NCBI RefSeq assembly: GCF_910594005.1 | Contig: NC_057818.1 | Location: forward strand, 55,874,001-55,938,000 | DNA: 64,000 bases | Direction of reading: 5' to 3' | From: Cervus elaphus | Lineage: Eukaryota; Chordata; Mammalia; Artiodactyla; Cervidae | Shown: piece by piece, positions 25,101-35,562 of the stretch | Layout of the letters: every line of letters starts with the position of its first letter | Numbering within the stretch: the stretch's first letter is position 1 | Made by a program: the position numbers and the translations under genes | Notes under the pieces: generated by a model | What the model saw: only the letters and a program-made list of their open reading frames with translations | The model's database searches: none | What the model was told of the DNA's origin: nothing

Positions 25101-28100
25101 TTCTGGGGGAACCCCAACTAACACAGGTGTGGCCACGAAACTGTGATGATAAGAATTCTAAAAGTCTGAATAAGAAAGTTTCAACATTAGCTAAGACCAT
25201 GGTATCAGTGTTAGTCTTACTGTGATTTCATAAAAGAATGTTCTTTTGGTTTTAGGAAATGCCCTCCAAAGCACTATGGGTAAAGAGACATCATACATAT
25301 ACTTGCGGACTCAGTTATGTCTTTGCAACCCCATGGACTGTAGCCCGCCAGGCTCCTCTGTCCATGGAATTCTCCAGGCAAGACTGCTGGAGTGAGATAC
25401 CATTTCCTTCAGGGAATCTTTCCAACCCAGAGGTCGAACCCGAGTCTCTTGTAGCTCCTGCATTGGCAAGTGGATTCTTTACCACTTGCCCCACGTGGGA
25501 AGCCCTCAAAATAGATTGCAACTTATTCCCAAATACAGAGATAGAAGGATATAGCAAATGTGGTTTAAAGAAAAAAAAAGTGTTAACAACGGGGAGTCTG
25601 GATATACAGGAATTCTCTGTACTATCCTGGAAATATTCTGCACGTCTTAAGGTATGTCAAAATAAAAATAAATAAATGTTCTAATCCATTGGTAGTATTC
25701 ATGAAGTTCTTACTAATGAAATTATATGATGTCCGGGTAGGGGATGGTAGAAGGCAATGGATACAACAAGCTTAACAAAGTGTTTCTAATATAATTGGAC
25801 TTCCTTGATGATTGGTTAAGGCTCCCAGGTCAGGGAAGTTCCACATGTCACACAATGTGACCAAAATAAATAAAATAAAATATATTAACCTTGCAAAATA
25901 TTTATAATTGCTAAGGGCAAATGGAGATGGAGGATTTCTTGGTCTTAAAATCCACCTGGGTGGTTTCTGCCCCAGGGCCTTTGCTACTCTTTTGGCAAGC
26001 AAAACGTCCTTTGTCTCTACTTCCTTCACTTCCACTCAAAGTTCAGCTCATGCGTTACCCTTTCCCTACTATTCCTCCCAGGCTTCATTTGCATGTGTAT
26101 CAGAGACTGCAGACTGAGTAGCCTCCAGAAACAGGATGGAGCAAGGTTCACAAAAACAATGATACCTTGCAGAGAGTAAACTGGGTGCCAGGCATGTTCT
26201 GAGGGCTTTGTGGGTATTTAATTTAATCATATTCAATTCTCAGGACAGCCCCAGGAATTAGCTAACGCTATTCAGCTTCCTACTACAGATGAGAAAACCT
26301 AGATGCAGAGAGACTGAGTAACTTGCCCAATGTTACAAGCAAGGAGTGACAGAGAAACCGGGCAGGCAGACACCAGATCTAGACCCTCAGAGGTTTCCGC
26401 ACCAGCCAGTCACAGGTAAGAGTCAGGAGGAGACCCAGGAGGGAGAACTTGGGACTGGGATACAGTGGAGAGTCAGGCCACATCTAGCAGACTGTCACCC
26501 TCCCCGTGGGTCCAGTTGGCCAAATTTCCAGGAGAAACCAGAAAACTGGTTGTTTATGAGACATTTCTCTCTCTCTCTCTTTTTTAAATGCTGATAGCTA
26601 ATGAGGGAGGGAGAGAAAGAAAAAAATACATAGGGCTTCCGTAGTGGGGCCCAGTGGTAAAGAATCCACCTGCCAATGCAGAAGACACAGGTTCCATCCC
26701 TGGTGGGAAGATCCCCCCTGCTGTGGAGCAATTAGACCTTCACGCTGCAGCTACTGAAGCCCGAGGAACCTAGAGCCCATTCTCAGCAACAGGAGAAGCC
26801 ACCGCAGTGAGAGGCCCTGCGCACAGCTACAGAGTCGTCCCCACTCTGCACAACTAGAGAAAAGCCTGAGCACAACAAAGACCCAGCACAGCCAAAAGAA
26901 AACTTTAATTTAAAAAAACAACAAATATATATATATATGCACACACATATCCTTTATGGGCTGTGATTTATGCCTGTGTTACTGTACAGAGGTGCTAATC
27001 TTCCTCTTATTATTATTATTATTATGCCATGCCCCACAGCTTTCAGGGTCTCAGTTCCCAGACCAAGGATTAACCCCACACCCTTGACAATGAAATCAGA
27101 GTCCTAACCACTGGACTGTCAGGGAATTCTGGCTGTGCTGTCACTCAGTCATGCCCGACTCTCTGTGACCCCATGGACTGTAGCCCGCCAGGCTCCTCTG
27201 TCCATGGGGATTATTCAGGCAAGAATACTGGAGTGCTAAAAAGAATTCATTTGAATCAGTTCTAATGAGATGGATGAAACTGGAGCCCATTATACAGAGT
27301 GAAGTAAGCCAGAAAGATAAAGAACATTACAGCATACTAACACATATATATGGAATTTAGAAAGATGGTAACGATAACCCTATATGCAAAACAGAAAAAG
27401 AGACACAGAAGTACAGAACAGACTTTTGAACTCTGTGGGAGAAGGTGAGGGTGGGATGTTTCGAAAGAACAGCATGTATATTATCTATAGTGAAACAGGT
27501 CACCAGCCCAGGTTGGATGCATGAGACAAGTGCTCGGGCCTGGTGCACTGGGAAGACCCAGAGGAATCGGGTGGAGAGGGAGGTGGGAGGGGGGATCGGG
27601 ATGGGGAATACAGGTAAATCTATGGCTGATTCATATCAATGTATGACAAAACCCACTGAAATGTTGTGAAGTAATTAGCCTCCAACTAATAAAAAAAAAA
27701 AAAAAAAGAATACTGGAGTGGGTTGCTATGCCCTCCTCCAGGGAATCTTTCCAACCCAAGGATCGAACCCAGGTCTCCTGCATTGCAGGCAGATTCTTTA
27801 CTGGTCTGAACCACCAGGGAAGCCCACGCATACTGGAGCGGGTAGCCTATCCCTTCTCCAGGGGATCTTCCCAACCCAGGAATCAAACCAGTGTCTCCTG
27901 CATTTCAGGCGGATTCTTCACCAGCTGACCTAGGCACCAATCTTAGAAGCTGAACAGAAATTGGGGATAGGAGCCACGGCTGACTGGTTGAGCAACAGAT
28001 TATCCAGTTTCCCCAGGGATGTTTCACCTGGATCTCGGACAAGATCTGGGTAGCACTTGAGCATCCCCATGCAGGTGACCCCTGACCCACGGAGTGGGCC

Positions 28101-31100
28101 TCTGACCTCTGATTATATATATATATATATATATATTTTTAACATTTACTTCTTTGGCTGTGCCAGATCTTAGTTGCGTCACGTGGGTATTTTTTAGTTG
28201 GGGCCTGTGGGATCTAGTTCCCTGATGAAGGATGGAATGTGGGCCACCTATATTGGAGGTGTGGAGTCTTAGCCCCTGGACTACCAGTGAAGTTCCAGTT
28301 TATAGGGCTGTTTTTTTTTTTTTTTTTCTGAGCTCCTTTAGCCTTGGGCTGGAGGGCTCCAAACTGATGTCGTCAGGCCTCAACCCCTGCCCTAGATGCA
28401 GGGCTCCCAGGTGGGCGTTTGGTTACCATCTCTCACTCAACAGTCCCCCAGGCCACCTACTTCTCCCCCTATTGGTTCAGAAGGTAAAGAATCTGCCTGT
28501 AATGCAAGAGATCTGGGTTCCATCCCTGGGTTGGGAAGATTTCCTGGAAAAGGAAATGGCAACCCACTCCAGTATTCTTGCCTGGAGAATTCTAGAGACA
28601 AAGGAGCCTGGCGAGCTACAGTCCCTAGGGTTGCAAAGAGTCGGACACAACTGAGCCACTAACACTTTCACTTTTCACTCCAGAAAAGATAAAGGGAAGA
28701 AAAAAGTGAGGAGTCAACAAGAAGCAAGAATGGTAGAACATTGATTGTTAGCATTTGGGTGATGGGTGTGTGGGTTCAGTGATATTAATACAATTCTCTC
28801 TGTTTTCATGTGTGCTTGTAAATGCCACAAGAAAAGTTTTATAACATAGCATTTACACTTGCCCATACTTCTCGATCCCCTTACCTCCCTTCACTTTTTG
28901 GCACCACACTTATCACTCCCTGACATTATATTGTATTTCCTGGCTTACTGTCTGTCTCCCCCATGAGAATGTTGGCTCCCCAGGGTCACAGCACTTTGTC
29001 TATTTTGGTCCCTGCTGCACGGCCATTGCTTAGCATGTGTCTGGTGCTAAGTAAATGTTTGTTTAATGAGTGAATACAGAAGTATTATGATGGGGAATTC
29101 CCTGGTGGTCCAGTGGTTAGGACTCCGAGTTTCTACTGCAGAGGGCATGGGTTCAATCCCTGGTTGGGAAAATAAGATCCTGCAAGCTGCCAAGTAGCCC
29201 CCTAAAATGTATTATGATAAAAAATAGAAGTAATCAATTAATTAGAATTTATTTCTTTTATTTACTAATGATGGGGCTCCCCTGGAAGTCCAGTGGTTCA
29301 CCTTCCAATGCAGGGGGTGAACGTTTGATCCCTGGTCGGAGAGCTAAGACCCCACATGCCTATCGGCCAAAAAACCAAAACATAAAGCAGAAGCAATACT
29401 GCACCAAATTCAATGAAGACTTTTTAAACGGTCTACATAAAAGAAAAAAAAAAACTTACCAAAAAAGAGAGTAAACTATAATCTTCAAAAATACTTTGAT
29501 GAAAATAAGCTGTTATCATAGAGAATGAACATATAGGTGTGAAAGTGAAAGTCGCTCAGTCGTGTCTGACTCTTTGCGACCCCATGGACTCTACAGTCCA
29601 TGGGATTCTCCAGGCCAGAATACTGGAGTGGGTAGCCTTTCCCTTCTGCAAGGGATCTTCCCAACCCAGGAATCGAACTGGGGTCTCCTGTTTTGCAGGT
29701 GGATTCTTTACCAGCTGAGCTGTCAGGGAAGCCCCATATAGGTGTAGATGCCACATAAGCAAGGATGATCGGTAAAGGCTTTTCTGAAGATGTGGTATTT
29801 GAACTGAGATGGTAAATAGGAGGTGGCTATAGCAAGATTCAGAGGAAAGGCATACAGATAGAGGGGGGATGCTCTTTTCTCCTAATAGCTATTCGTTGGA
29901 TGGCAAAGCTGTATCTGTTACTGACTCCTTGTCCCAATCCCTCCCTCCATATCCTTAACATCCCTCACCACACCATGCTGGAAGGTTCTGGAAGGTTCCT
30001 GAGAAGACGGGACTATGTAGCCAACACGGGTAGCTTTGGCTGGATATAGGGATCTGCGGGCATTTCTTTTCTACGAAGAATGGAGCCCTTCCAGAATAAG
30101 ATCAAAGCAAGGCACAGAAAACATTTGGCTCTTAGACAAAAATGGGTCTGACAAGCTCATGGTCAGGAGGTCAGCCAGGCCTGGTGGCGGGGACCCCAGC
30201 CTCACCTTGGTCAGGGTGTACGTCCCCAGCAGGTTCAGCTCCAGCAGCTGGCGAAAGCCCTGGGCGGAGGTCTCCTCGAGCCACTGTGGAGGTGGGTCTA
30301 AGGGTGGGGTGAGAGAAAGACAGAGGAGAGGATGAGGGAACCGTGAAGACAGGAGAACAGGGAAGGGAAACAGGCATGGGGGATGGAGGGCGGGGGTGAA
30401 GAGCGTGGGGGGAGTGGCAGACAAGAGGGTCAGGGTCCTGAAAAGGAAGGGAGGCTGCATAATGGTTACTAAAAGAAAAAAAAAAAAAAAAGCAATCCAG
30501 CTAGGTTAAGAAGATGGAGTTTAGGATTTCCCTGGTGGGCCGGTAGCTAAGAAGCCACCTACCAGTGCACAGGACATGGGTTCGATCCCTGGCCCAGGAA
30601 GATTCCACATGCCCAGGGCCAGCCAAGCCCACGTGCCACAGCTACTGAGCCCAGGCTGCAACTGCTGAAGCCCCAGTGCCCAGGGCCTGTGCTTCACAAG
30701 AGAAGCCTCCAACTCTCTAGTTGCAAGCACCTCAACTAGAGAATAGCCCCCTGCTTTCTGAAACTAGAGAAAGCCCTCGCACAGCAACAAAGACACAGCA
30801 CTGCCAACAAAAAATAATAAAAAATTTTTAAAAGAGGTGGTTTATATGTACAAATGGAATATTACTCAGCCTTAAAAAAGGAAATACTGCCATTTGCAGC
30901 AACCTAGAGAAGATTATGCTTAGTGAAATAAGTCAGCTGGAGAAAGACAAATGCTGTATGATATCACTTGTATGTGGAATCTAACACATAATATAAATAA
31001 ATGTATTAATAAATGCAAAATGGAAACAGACTCAGATATAGAAAGCAAATGTATGGTTACCAAAGGGGTGAAGGAAGGAAGGAGGGACAAATTAGGGGTA

Positions 31101-34100
31101 TACAAGGTGAAAAAACAGAAACAGAAAACCAGGGGTATGCAAACTCCTACAGATACAAACTGCTCTGTATAAAATAGATACGCATACATTTCATACATTC
31201 AGCTCCCAACTTCAGGGCTTCTGTGGTGGCTCAGCAGTAAAGAATCCACCTGCCAATGCAGGAGACATGGGTTTGCTCCCTGATCTGGGAAGATCCCACA
31301 CGTAGCAGAGCAACTAAGCCCAACCACTGAGCCTGTACTCTAGAGCCCAGGAGCCACAACTACTGAAGCCCACTCGCTCTAGAGCCTGTGCTCCACAACA
31401 AGAGAAGGCACCACAATGAGAAGCTTGAGCACTGCACCTAGAAAGGAGCCCCCAGTCTCTGAAACTAGAGAAAAATCCGTGCGTCAACAAAGACCCAGCA
31501 CAGCCAATATATATATATAAACTGTTATAAGAAAAGGAAATCCTAACTTTTGAGAAGGTGGTATTTGGAGTGGGGGTCTGTGGGAGTTAAGTCATGCAGA
31601 TGGAGCCTTCTTGAATGGGATTAATGCCCTCATAAAAGAGACCCCAGGGAGGTCCTTCGCTCCTTCTACCTGTGAGGCCCCAGCAAGCAGGGCCTCAGCA
31701 GACATCAAATCTGCCTCTGACTCGATCTTGGACTTCCCAGCCTCCGGAAACAAACGTTCACTGTTTAAGTCACTGAGTCCATGGTATTTCTATTATAGCA
31801 GCGTGAGCAGGCTAAGACAGAACATATATGTGTTATGTGTATAAGGAATATCATGCTCCTGCTCAGTCGCTTCAGTCATATCCAGCTCTTTGTGATCCCA
31901 TGGACTGTAGCCCACCAGGCTCCTCTGTCCACGGGAGTCTCCAGGCAAGAACACTGGAGTGGGTTGCCATGCCCTCCTCCAGGGGATCCTCCCAACCCAA
32001 GATTGAACCTGAGTCTCTTGCGTCTCCTGCACTGCATTACCACTAAGCCACAGGGGAAGCCCAAATATGCACATATGTATATGTGTACAACTATATGTTT
32101 CTCTAACATAGATTATAATCTTAAATCCTAAAAATAACTCGCACTGGTGGTCTCATTTATTTCGCAAATAAGGCAATGGGGTTCAGGAGTGTAGGTGACT
32201 TGCCTGAGGCTGCCCCACTCCAGGTACCGGAGTTAGGATTCAAACCTGTCCAACTAGCCCCAGAGAGGCTCACAAGACACTGCCCTCTTCTGCCTCCGCC
32301 TCTGGGCATCTCTCTGAAAACTGAACTCAGAGGGCAGAGCATCACCTTGTTTGACCTTAGCTGGGAACATGTGCTGCTGGTGACTCAAACTTTTGCCTCT
32401 CTGAACTTGTCTGCAAATACCCAGAAAGCCCAGTGGGATTCTGAGGTTATAACCCACGCCCCCACCAAGTAGGTGAGTTCGCAAGTACAGAATCCGTGAA
32501 TAAATGAGCATTAACCATATCTGCCTTTTATTGTCTATTTCCTTACTTTACAATGTGAATCCCATGAGGACAGGAAGTGCAAGTTTCTCAGTTGTGTCCG
32601 ACTCGTTGCAACCCCATGGACTATATAGTCCATGAAATTCTTCAGGCCAGAATACTGGAGTGGATACCCTTTCCCTTCTCCAAGGGATCTTCCCAACACA
32701 GGGATCAACCCCAGGTCTCCTGCATTGCAGGCAGATTCTTTACCAACTGAGCTATGAAGACAGGAAAGCCTGGTGGATTTTGCTCACTGCTAAATCTCCA
32801 GTCCCCAGGACAGAAGGTGGAGTATAGTAGATGCTCAATAAATATCTGCTGAATGGATCAAGCACACGGAGAGAAAGGAGGCACTAGTATCTCTTTAAAT
32901 CCTTCCAACAAGAGGAGAATGCAGCCCAGGGAGAGTAAGTCAATTGCTCAATGTTGCCCAACCAAGAAAAAAGGCTTCTTTCTACCATGGTGTGTGATCC
33001 CAGTCCAATCAGTTCGCCTCTCTGAGTCTCGGTTTAGCAATGTGAGGCATTGTTATGAAGGGTAGTCATTAAGTGGATGGCAATTTCTCTTCAAAGCCTC
33101 CACACCAAGCCCTATAAACCATGTGTGGAGAAATATCTTCCCAGTCATGGAAAAAGGGAAGGGCCATCAGCCTCACATCCTAGATAAGAAACAGGCTACA
33201 AGATGGAAGTTATTCGTCCAAGACAGTTCCCGTAATTATGAGGCTGAGCAGTTACACTGTTTAGCACAATGACCCTATAATGATGATGAGGATGGTCATT
33301 TTCGTTTTAGAAATGTAGAAACGGATGCAGAAAGGGCTAAGGGCACAGGCCTGGGGGCACACAGCAGGGGTGGAGCCAGGATTGGGGTGAGAAGCCAGGA
33401 GGTGGGCTGACACCGGTGGGGAACAGCCCTCAGGCCTCACGACTCACGACTCACGGTAGCCAGCATTGTTGACTATGCAATCCAGGCGACCGAAACGGCG
33501 GATGGTCTCAGAAACGAGGGTCTGGGGAGAGAGAGATCTTGTGAGTGAGCAGTGCTGGAACCAGGTCTTATAGAGCCAGGGGTCCCAAAGGCAAGGTGGG
33601 GACAAGAGTCACAGCTGAGGGGCCAGGGACCAGTGGGCTGGTGACATTCACACTGTGGTCCCTACCCTAGAGACCTGGGACTGGGGACAGATGTCAGAGA
33701 TACTGACTAGACGGAAGGATGGAAACTGAGGAAACAGAAAAGAATCTTATAGGATGAGACCCGCTGTAAGGAATGTATTTGTCCCAATCCATGTGACAGC
33801 TCTGACAGAGCCTTGAAAGAGTGGGAGGTAAAAGCGAATCCTCCCAGGAGACACAAGACGTGGTCAGTACAGTAAGGGAAAGCCTTGAAATGATACTGAG
33901 CTGAACCGTACAATAAAGCCAGGAGAACTGGGAAAGGCAGAGGGAATGGCATGTGCAAAAGCCTTCGGGGTGGCCAGGAGAGTGGGGGCGTGGGGAGAGA
34001 GAACCAATTGGACATGGCAGGTCGTAGAGACAGAAAATAGGCTCACCCTCACATCTTCCTCCCGAGTCACGTCACAGAGCAGAAAGACAGTGCCAGGAAG

Positions 34101-34906
34101 CTCTCGCTCCACAGCCCTGCCCCTGGCCTCTGCAGGAAGAGAAGGGCTGGGGGTCTGGACTTCTGAGTCTGGCAGAGGAGGGGTCTGGGGGCCTGGACTC
34201 CTCCCAGGGGGTTGGGGATGAGGACTGAGGGACCTTCACTCACCATCTTTGTCACAGATAACCACCTGGGCACCGCTTTCCACTGAGAATTGGAAAAGAA
34301 GAGGTTACCACAACGAAGACCTTGGCGAAGGCCTCTGCTGCCCTCTAGTGGCCAACTGGGGTGGGTGGGGCCCGTCTCCCACTCTGCTCCCCTCGTGACC
34401 CCAAAGTCTCATGATGACTCTCTAGGACAAGGGGCAGAAGTTGTTTTTCTTTGCGGAGGGGGGGGGGGGAGCAGAAGTTTTGACAGATACTCTTCTGGGT
34501 TACTCTAGGTGCCTGCTGGGGCTTCTGAGCCTGCCTTCCTGGGTTCCAGAGTAAACCTGAAATCTGCAAGAGACATCATCCCCCAAACCGCCTGTTTTGC
34601 AGAGACTACTGAGACCACAGAAACGGCGTTTGGAAATCTGCCAAAATCCCAGGCCCTAGGCAACCACTGCCTACCTTTTCGTTCACTTTGCAAACCGGAT
34701 CTTGTAAGATAAGAATCTAGACTCCAGGATGGGACCTACTTTTTCTCACACCCACAGCCCTCGGGGATCCCTCCTCTCCCAGATTCCCAATAATTAGAGC
34801 CAGCCAGACCCAACTCACCGAAAGCTCGAACGATCCCGGCTCCTATGCCGCGGCCGCCGCCGGTCACGATGACCACCTTTCCAGCATAGCGCGTTCCCAT
34901 TGCCAT
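19113..34906 (-). CDS. HSD17B14: 17-beta-hydroxysteroid dehydrogenase 14 (SDR family), 9 coding exons
   Basis: Cytosolic NAD-dependent short-chain dehydrogenase (DHRS10/retSDR3). The family member oxidises 17-beta-hydroxysteroids, with L-fucose also reported as substrate. Exons in transcript order: 34819-34906, 34244-34282, 34047-34129, 33455-33521, 30206-30297, 20026-20130, 19572-19639, 19375-19471, 19113-19286. They give 270 aa, the same length as human, with all GT-AG junctions and consistent phases. Visible motifs are the cofactor loop TGGGRGIG (residues 15-22), NNAG (88-91), and the catalytic set N114, S141, Y154 and K158 (YVATK). H93, reported at the human active site, is kept through a codon split across exons 4 and 5, but residue 92 is Tyr where the human protein, as I recall it, has His. 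ATG 34906 is chosen because it gives the conserved MA-GTRYAGK start. Intron 5 is about 10 kb and packed with SINEs. Confidence 0.97.
19715..19850 (+). mobile_element. Bov-tA 3' part
   Basis: Starts at GGAGGGCATGGCAACCCACT and ends GACACGACTGAGCGACCTAG, within HSD17B14 intron 6. Confidence 0.83.
20026..20130 (-). CDS. HSD17B14: HSD17B14 exon 6 (Ser-Tyr-Lys catalytic exon)
   Basis: Encodes residues 124-158 in phase 0. It holds S141 in NISSLVG and the YxxxK pair Y154/K158, with K158 as the last codon before the GTACGC donor. Confidence 0.95.
20770..20877 (-). mobile_element. Short tRNA-derived SINE
   Basis: Antisense copy, GACCAGGGATTGAACCC to CACCAGGGAAGTCCC. Confidence 0.8.
21568..21801. repeat. 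L2-containing segment, copy 1 of a local duplication
   Basis: L2-like core (TTCATTCAACCAACATTTCATG; TCTGCCCTCATGGAGCT) inside a longer segment that is closely repeated at 23150-23386. Confidence 0.75.
21808..22010 (+). mobile_element. Bov-tA SINE
   Basis: Full-length, inserted directly after duplication copy 1. Confidence 0.87.
22125..22345 (-). mobile_element. Bov-tA body with short-SINE-like end
   Basis: Antisense Bov-tA body, but the head end reads AATCACTGGATGGCCAGGGA like the other tRNA SINE class, suggesting a chimera or adjacent fragments. Confidence 0.7.
22680..23090 (+). mobile_element. Bov-tA then short tRNA-type SINE with poly(A)
   Basis: 22680-22890 is Bov-tA. 22963-23088 is TTCCCTAGTGGTTCAGTAGT to A12. 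Confidence 0.82.
23150..23386. repeat. L2-containing segment, copy 2 of a local duplication
   Basis: Same order of blocks as 21568-21801, from AGGTCCTCAACAGACCCATC to AATGTTCTAGAGTGTG, with scattered substitutions. Similarity extends beyond the L2 consensus into both flanks. Confidence 0.75.
23995..24150 (+). mobile_element. Short tRNA-derived SINE
   Basis: CTTCCCTGGTGGCCCAGGGG head, B-box GGTTCGATCCC, and an A/AAT-rich tail running into the GAT repeat. Confidence 0.85.
24160..24425. repeat. Degenerate (GAT/GGT)n trinucleotide-rich repeat
   Basis: About 260 bp of imperfect GATGGTGATGAA-type repeats. Both strands have long low-complexity ORFs (Met/Val/Asp or Ile/Thr/Ser) that I do not regard as genes. 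Confidence 0.85.
24735..24866 (-). mobile_element. Short tRNA-derived SINE
   Basis: Antisense copy led by (TTTTC)n/T12. Confidence 0.8.
25290..25507 (-). mobile_element. Bov-tA SINE
   Basis: Antisense copy ending CCACGTGGGAAGCCC. Confidence 0.83.
26190..26400. mobile_element. MIR-like ancient SINE
   Basis: CTACAGATGAGAAAACCTAG and GTAACTTGCCCAATGTTACA are typical MIR-core-flank blocks; diverged. Confidence 0.55.
26632..26925 (+). mobile_element. Long tRNA-derived ruminant SINE
   Basis: Head AATCCACCTGCCAATGCAG, then a GCTACTGAAGCCCGAGGAAC / AACAAAGACCCAGCACAGCC body distinct from Bov-tA. The same class recurs at 30527 and 31215. Confidence 0.75.
27025..27820 (-). mobile_element. Bov-tA split by an L1 insertion
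   Basis: 27025-27130 is a short tRNA-type SINE (minus). The Bov-tA halves are 27131-27235 and 27706-27820. Between them is an L1 3' end on plus. Confidence 0.85.
27236..27705 (+). mobile_element. 5'-truncated L1 with target-site duplication
   Basis: About 470 bp of L1 3' UTR (GATGGATGAAACTGGAGCCC, ATGTATGACAAAACCCACTG) ending in poly(A). Flanked by AAGAATACTGGAGTG at 27221-27235 and 27706-27720, a perfect 15-bp repeat. Confidence 0.9.
27826..27935 (-). mobile_element. Bov-tA fragment
   Basis: Second antisense partial copy abutting the first, with an ATTCTTCACCAGCTGACC end. Confidence 0.75.
28112..28300 (-). mobile_element. (TA)n and short tRNA-type SINE
   Basis: (TA)11 at 28114-28135, then an antisense SINE with TTCCCTGATGAAGGATGGAA. 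Confidence 0.75.
28470..28673 (+). mobile_element. Bov-tA SINE
   Basis: Near full-length, GTTCAGAAGGTAAAGAATCT to CTGAGCCACTAACACTTTC. Confidence 0.85.
29092..29390 (+). mobile_element. Two short tRNA-derived SINEs
   Basis: 29092-29205 (AATTCCCTGGTGGTCCAGTG) and 29276-29385 (CCCCTGGAAGTCCAGTGGTT), same orientation, separated by AT-rich sequence. Confidence 0.8.
29540..29740 (-). mobile_element. Bov-tA SINE
   Basis: GTGAAAGTGAAAGTCGCTCA to GCTGTCAGGGAAGCCCC; the internal TTTGCGACCCCATGGACTCT block is intact. Confidence 0.86.
30527..30820 (+). mobile_element. Long tRNA-derived ruminant SINE
   Basis: TTTCCCTGGTGGGCCGGTAG head to AACAAAGACACAGCACTGCC and A-rich tail, in HSD17B14 intron 4. Confidence 0.77.
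30835..31205 (+). mobile_element. L1 3' fragment
   Basis: AATGGAATATTACTCAGCCT, TAGTGAAATAAGTCAG and TGGAATCTAACA are standard L1 3'-UTR blocks. Confidence 0.8.
31212..31525 (+). mobile_element. Long tRNA-derived ruminant SINE with (TA)n tail
   Basis: GGGCTTCTGTGGTGGCTCAG to ACAAAGACCCAGCACAGCC, ending in ATATATATATA. Confidence 0.78.
31565..31825. mobile_element. MaLR-type LTR fragment (probable)
   Basis: GAATGGGATTAATGCCCTCA and CTTGGACTTCCCAGCCTCC resemble ERVL-MaLR LTRs; old and without coding sequence. A related fragment may occur at 40080-40200. Confidence 0.5.
31857..32062 (-). mobile_element. Bov-tA SINE
   Basis: GCTCAGTCGCTTCAGTCATA to CCACAGGGGAAGCCC, immediately after the LTR-like segment. 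Confidence 0.84.
32540..32850 (-). mobile_element. L2 fragment split by Bov-tA
   Basis: Bov-tA at 32577-32755 interrupts an L2-like stretch that resumes to ATGCTCAATAAATATCTGCT. Flanking GAGGACAGGAA (32566-32576) and GAAGACAGGAA (32756-32766) look like a target-site duplication with one change. Confidence 0.75.
33060..33450. other. HSD17B14 intron 4, exon-4-proximal part
   Basis: MIR-like blocks (GTTTTAGAAATGTAGAAACGG) near 33290-33400; otherwise nothing recognised. Confidence 0.4.
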
Positions 34907-35400
34907 TCCGCCAGACACCGCCTCTCCTCTGTCCCTCACTCCGGGCTTCTATCCACCTCCAAAATCGGGTGAGGTCGTGGGGTCGAATCGTAAATAGGGG
35001 CCGGATCCTGGAAGCCCGGCCCTGAGGATGGGGGTGGGGGGCGTTGCCAGGAAAGCTAGAGGCCTGGAAGCCTGGTCCCTCCCTCAGATCCAAGAGTCTG
35101 GATGCCCAGACCTTCTTCCCTCAAATTCAGGATTCCTGGCGTCCGGCCGCCCTCTGCCCTCGGACCTAAAAGTCCAGGTCCCTCGTCTTCCTTCAGGCGC
35201 AAGAATCCGGTCCCCATTCCCCTCTTCCCCCAGACCCAGTACTCCGGACCCTGAGATTTCCTGCTTTCTCATACCTACAAGTCCAAGGTCCCGGTCCCCT
35301 CCTTTGCGACCCATAAATCCACGACCCCAGCTCTAACCGCCCCGCCCCCCTCCAGAGACACCAGGGTCACAACTTCAAACAGACAAAAAGTTATTGACTA
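34907..35400 (-). promoter_or_regulatory. HSD17B14 5' flank, overlapping PLEKHA4 3' end
   Basis: Short interval between the HSD17B14 start codon and the PLEKHA4 poly(A) signal. It is GC-rich near 34850-35000 and then holds C-rich copies of a CAGGAGTCC-type minisatellite (35080-35345). By position it must carry the HSD17B14 promoter; no TATA box was found. Confidence 0.5.
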
Positions 35401-35413
35401 AAAAGTTCAAAGT

Positions 35414-35419
35414 TTTAAT
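35414..35419 (-). promoter_or_regulatory. Probable PLEKHA4 polyadenylation signal
   Basis: ATTAAA on the minus strand about 145 nt after the PLEKHA4 stop codon, the commonest non-canonical hexamer. It would make a very short 3' UTR ending near 35395. Confidence 0.55.
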
Positions 35420-35562
35420 CCAAATTTGGACGAGTGTTGGGAAAAGCAAACTTTGGCCACAGAAACCATTTCTAGGTCACGGGAGGCGAGAGGCTCCAGA
35501 TCTTCTGGTGGCCCCGCCAGGCCACGCCCTCACGCTCTGATTGGCTGCCACTTCTGAGCGGG

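Noticed and set aside
31565..31825. LTR-like sequence as part of an intact endogenous retrovirus
   Set aside because: No gag, pol or env-like sequence, primer-binding site or second LTR is seen; at most an old solitary MaLR fragment.
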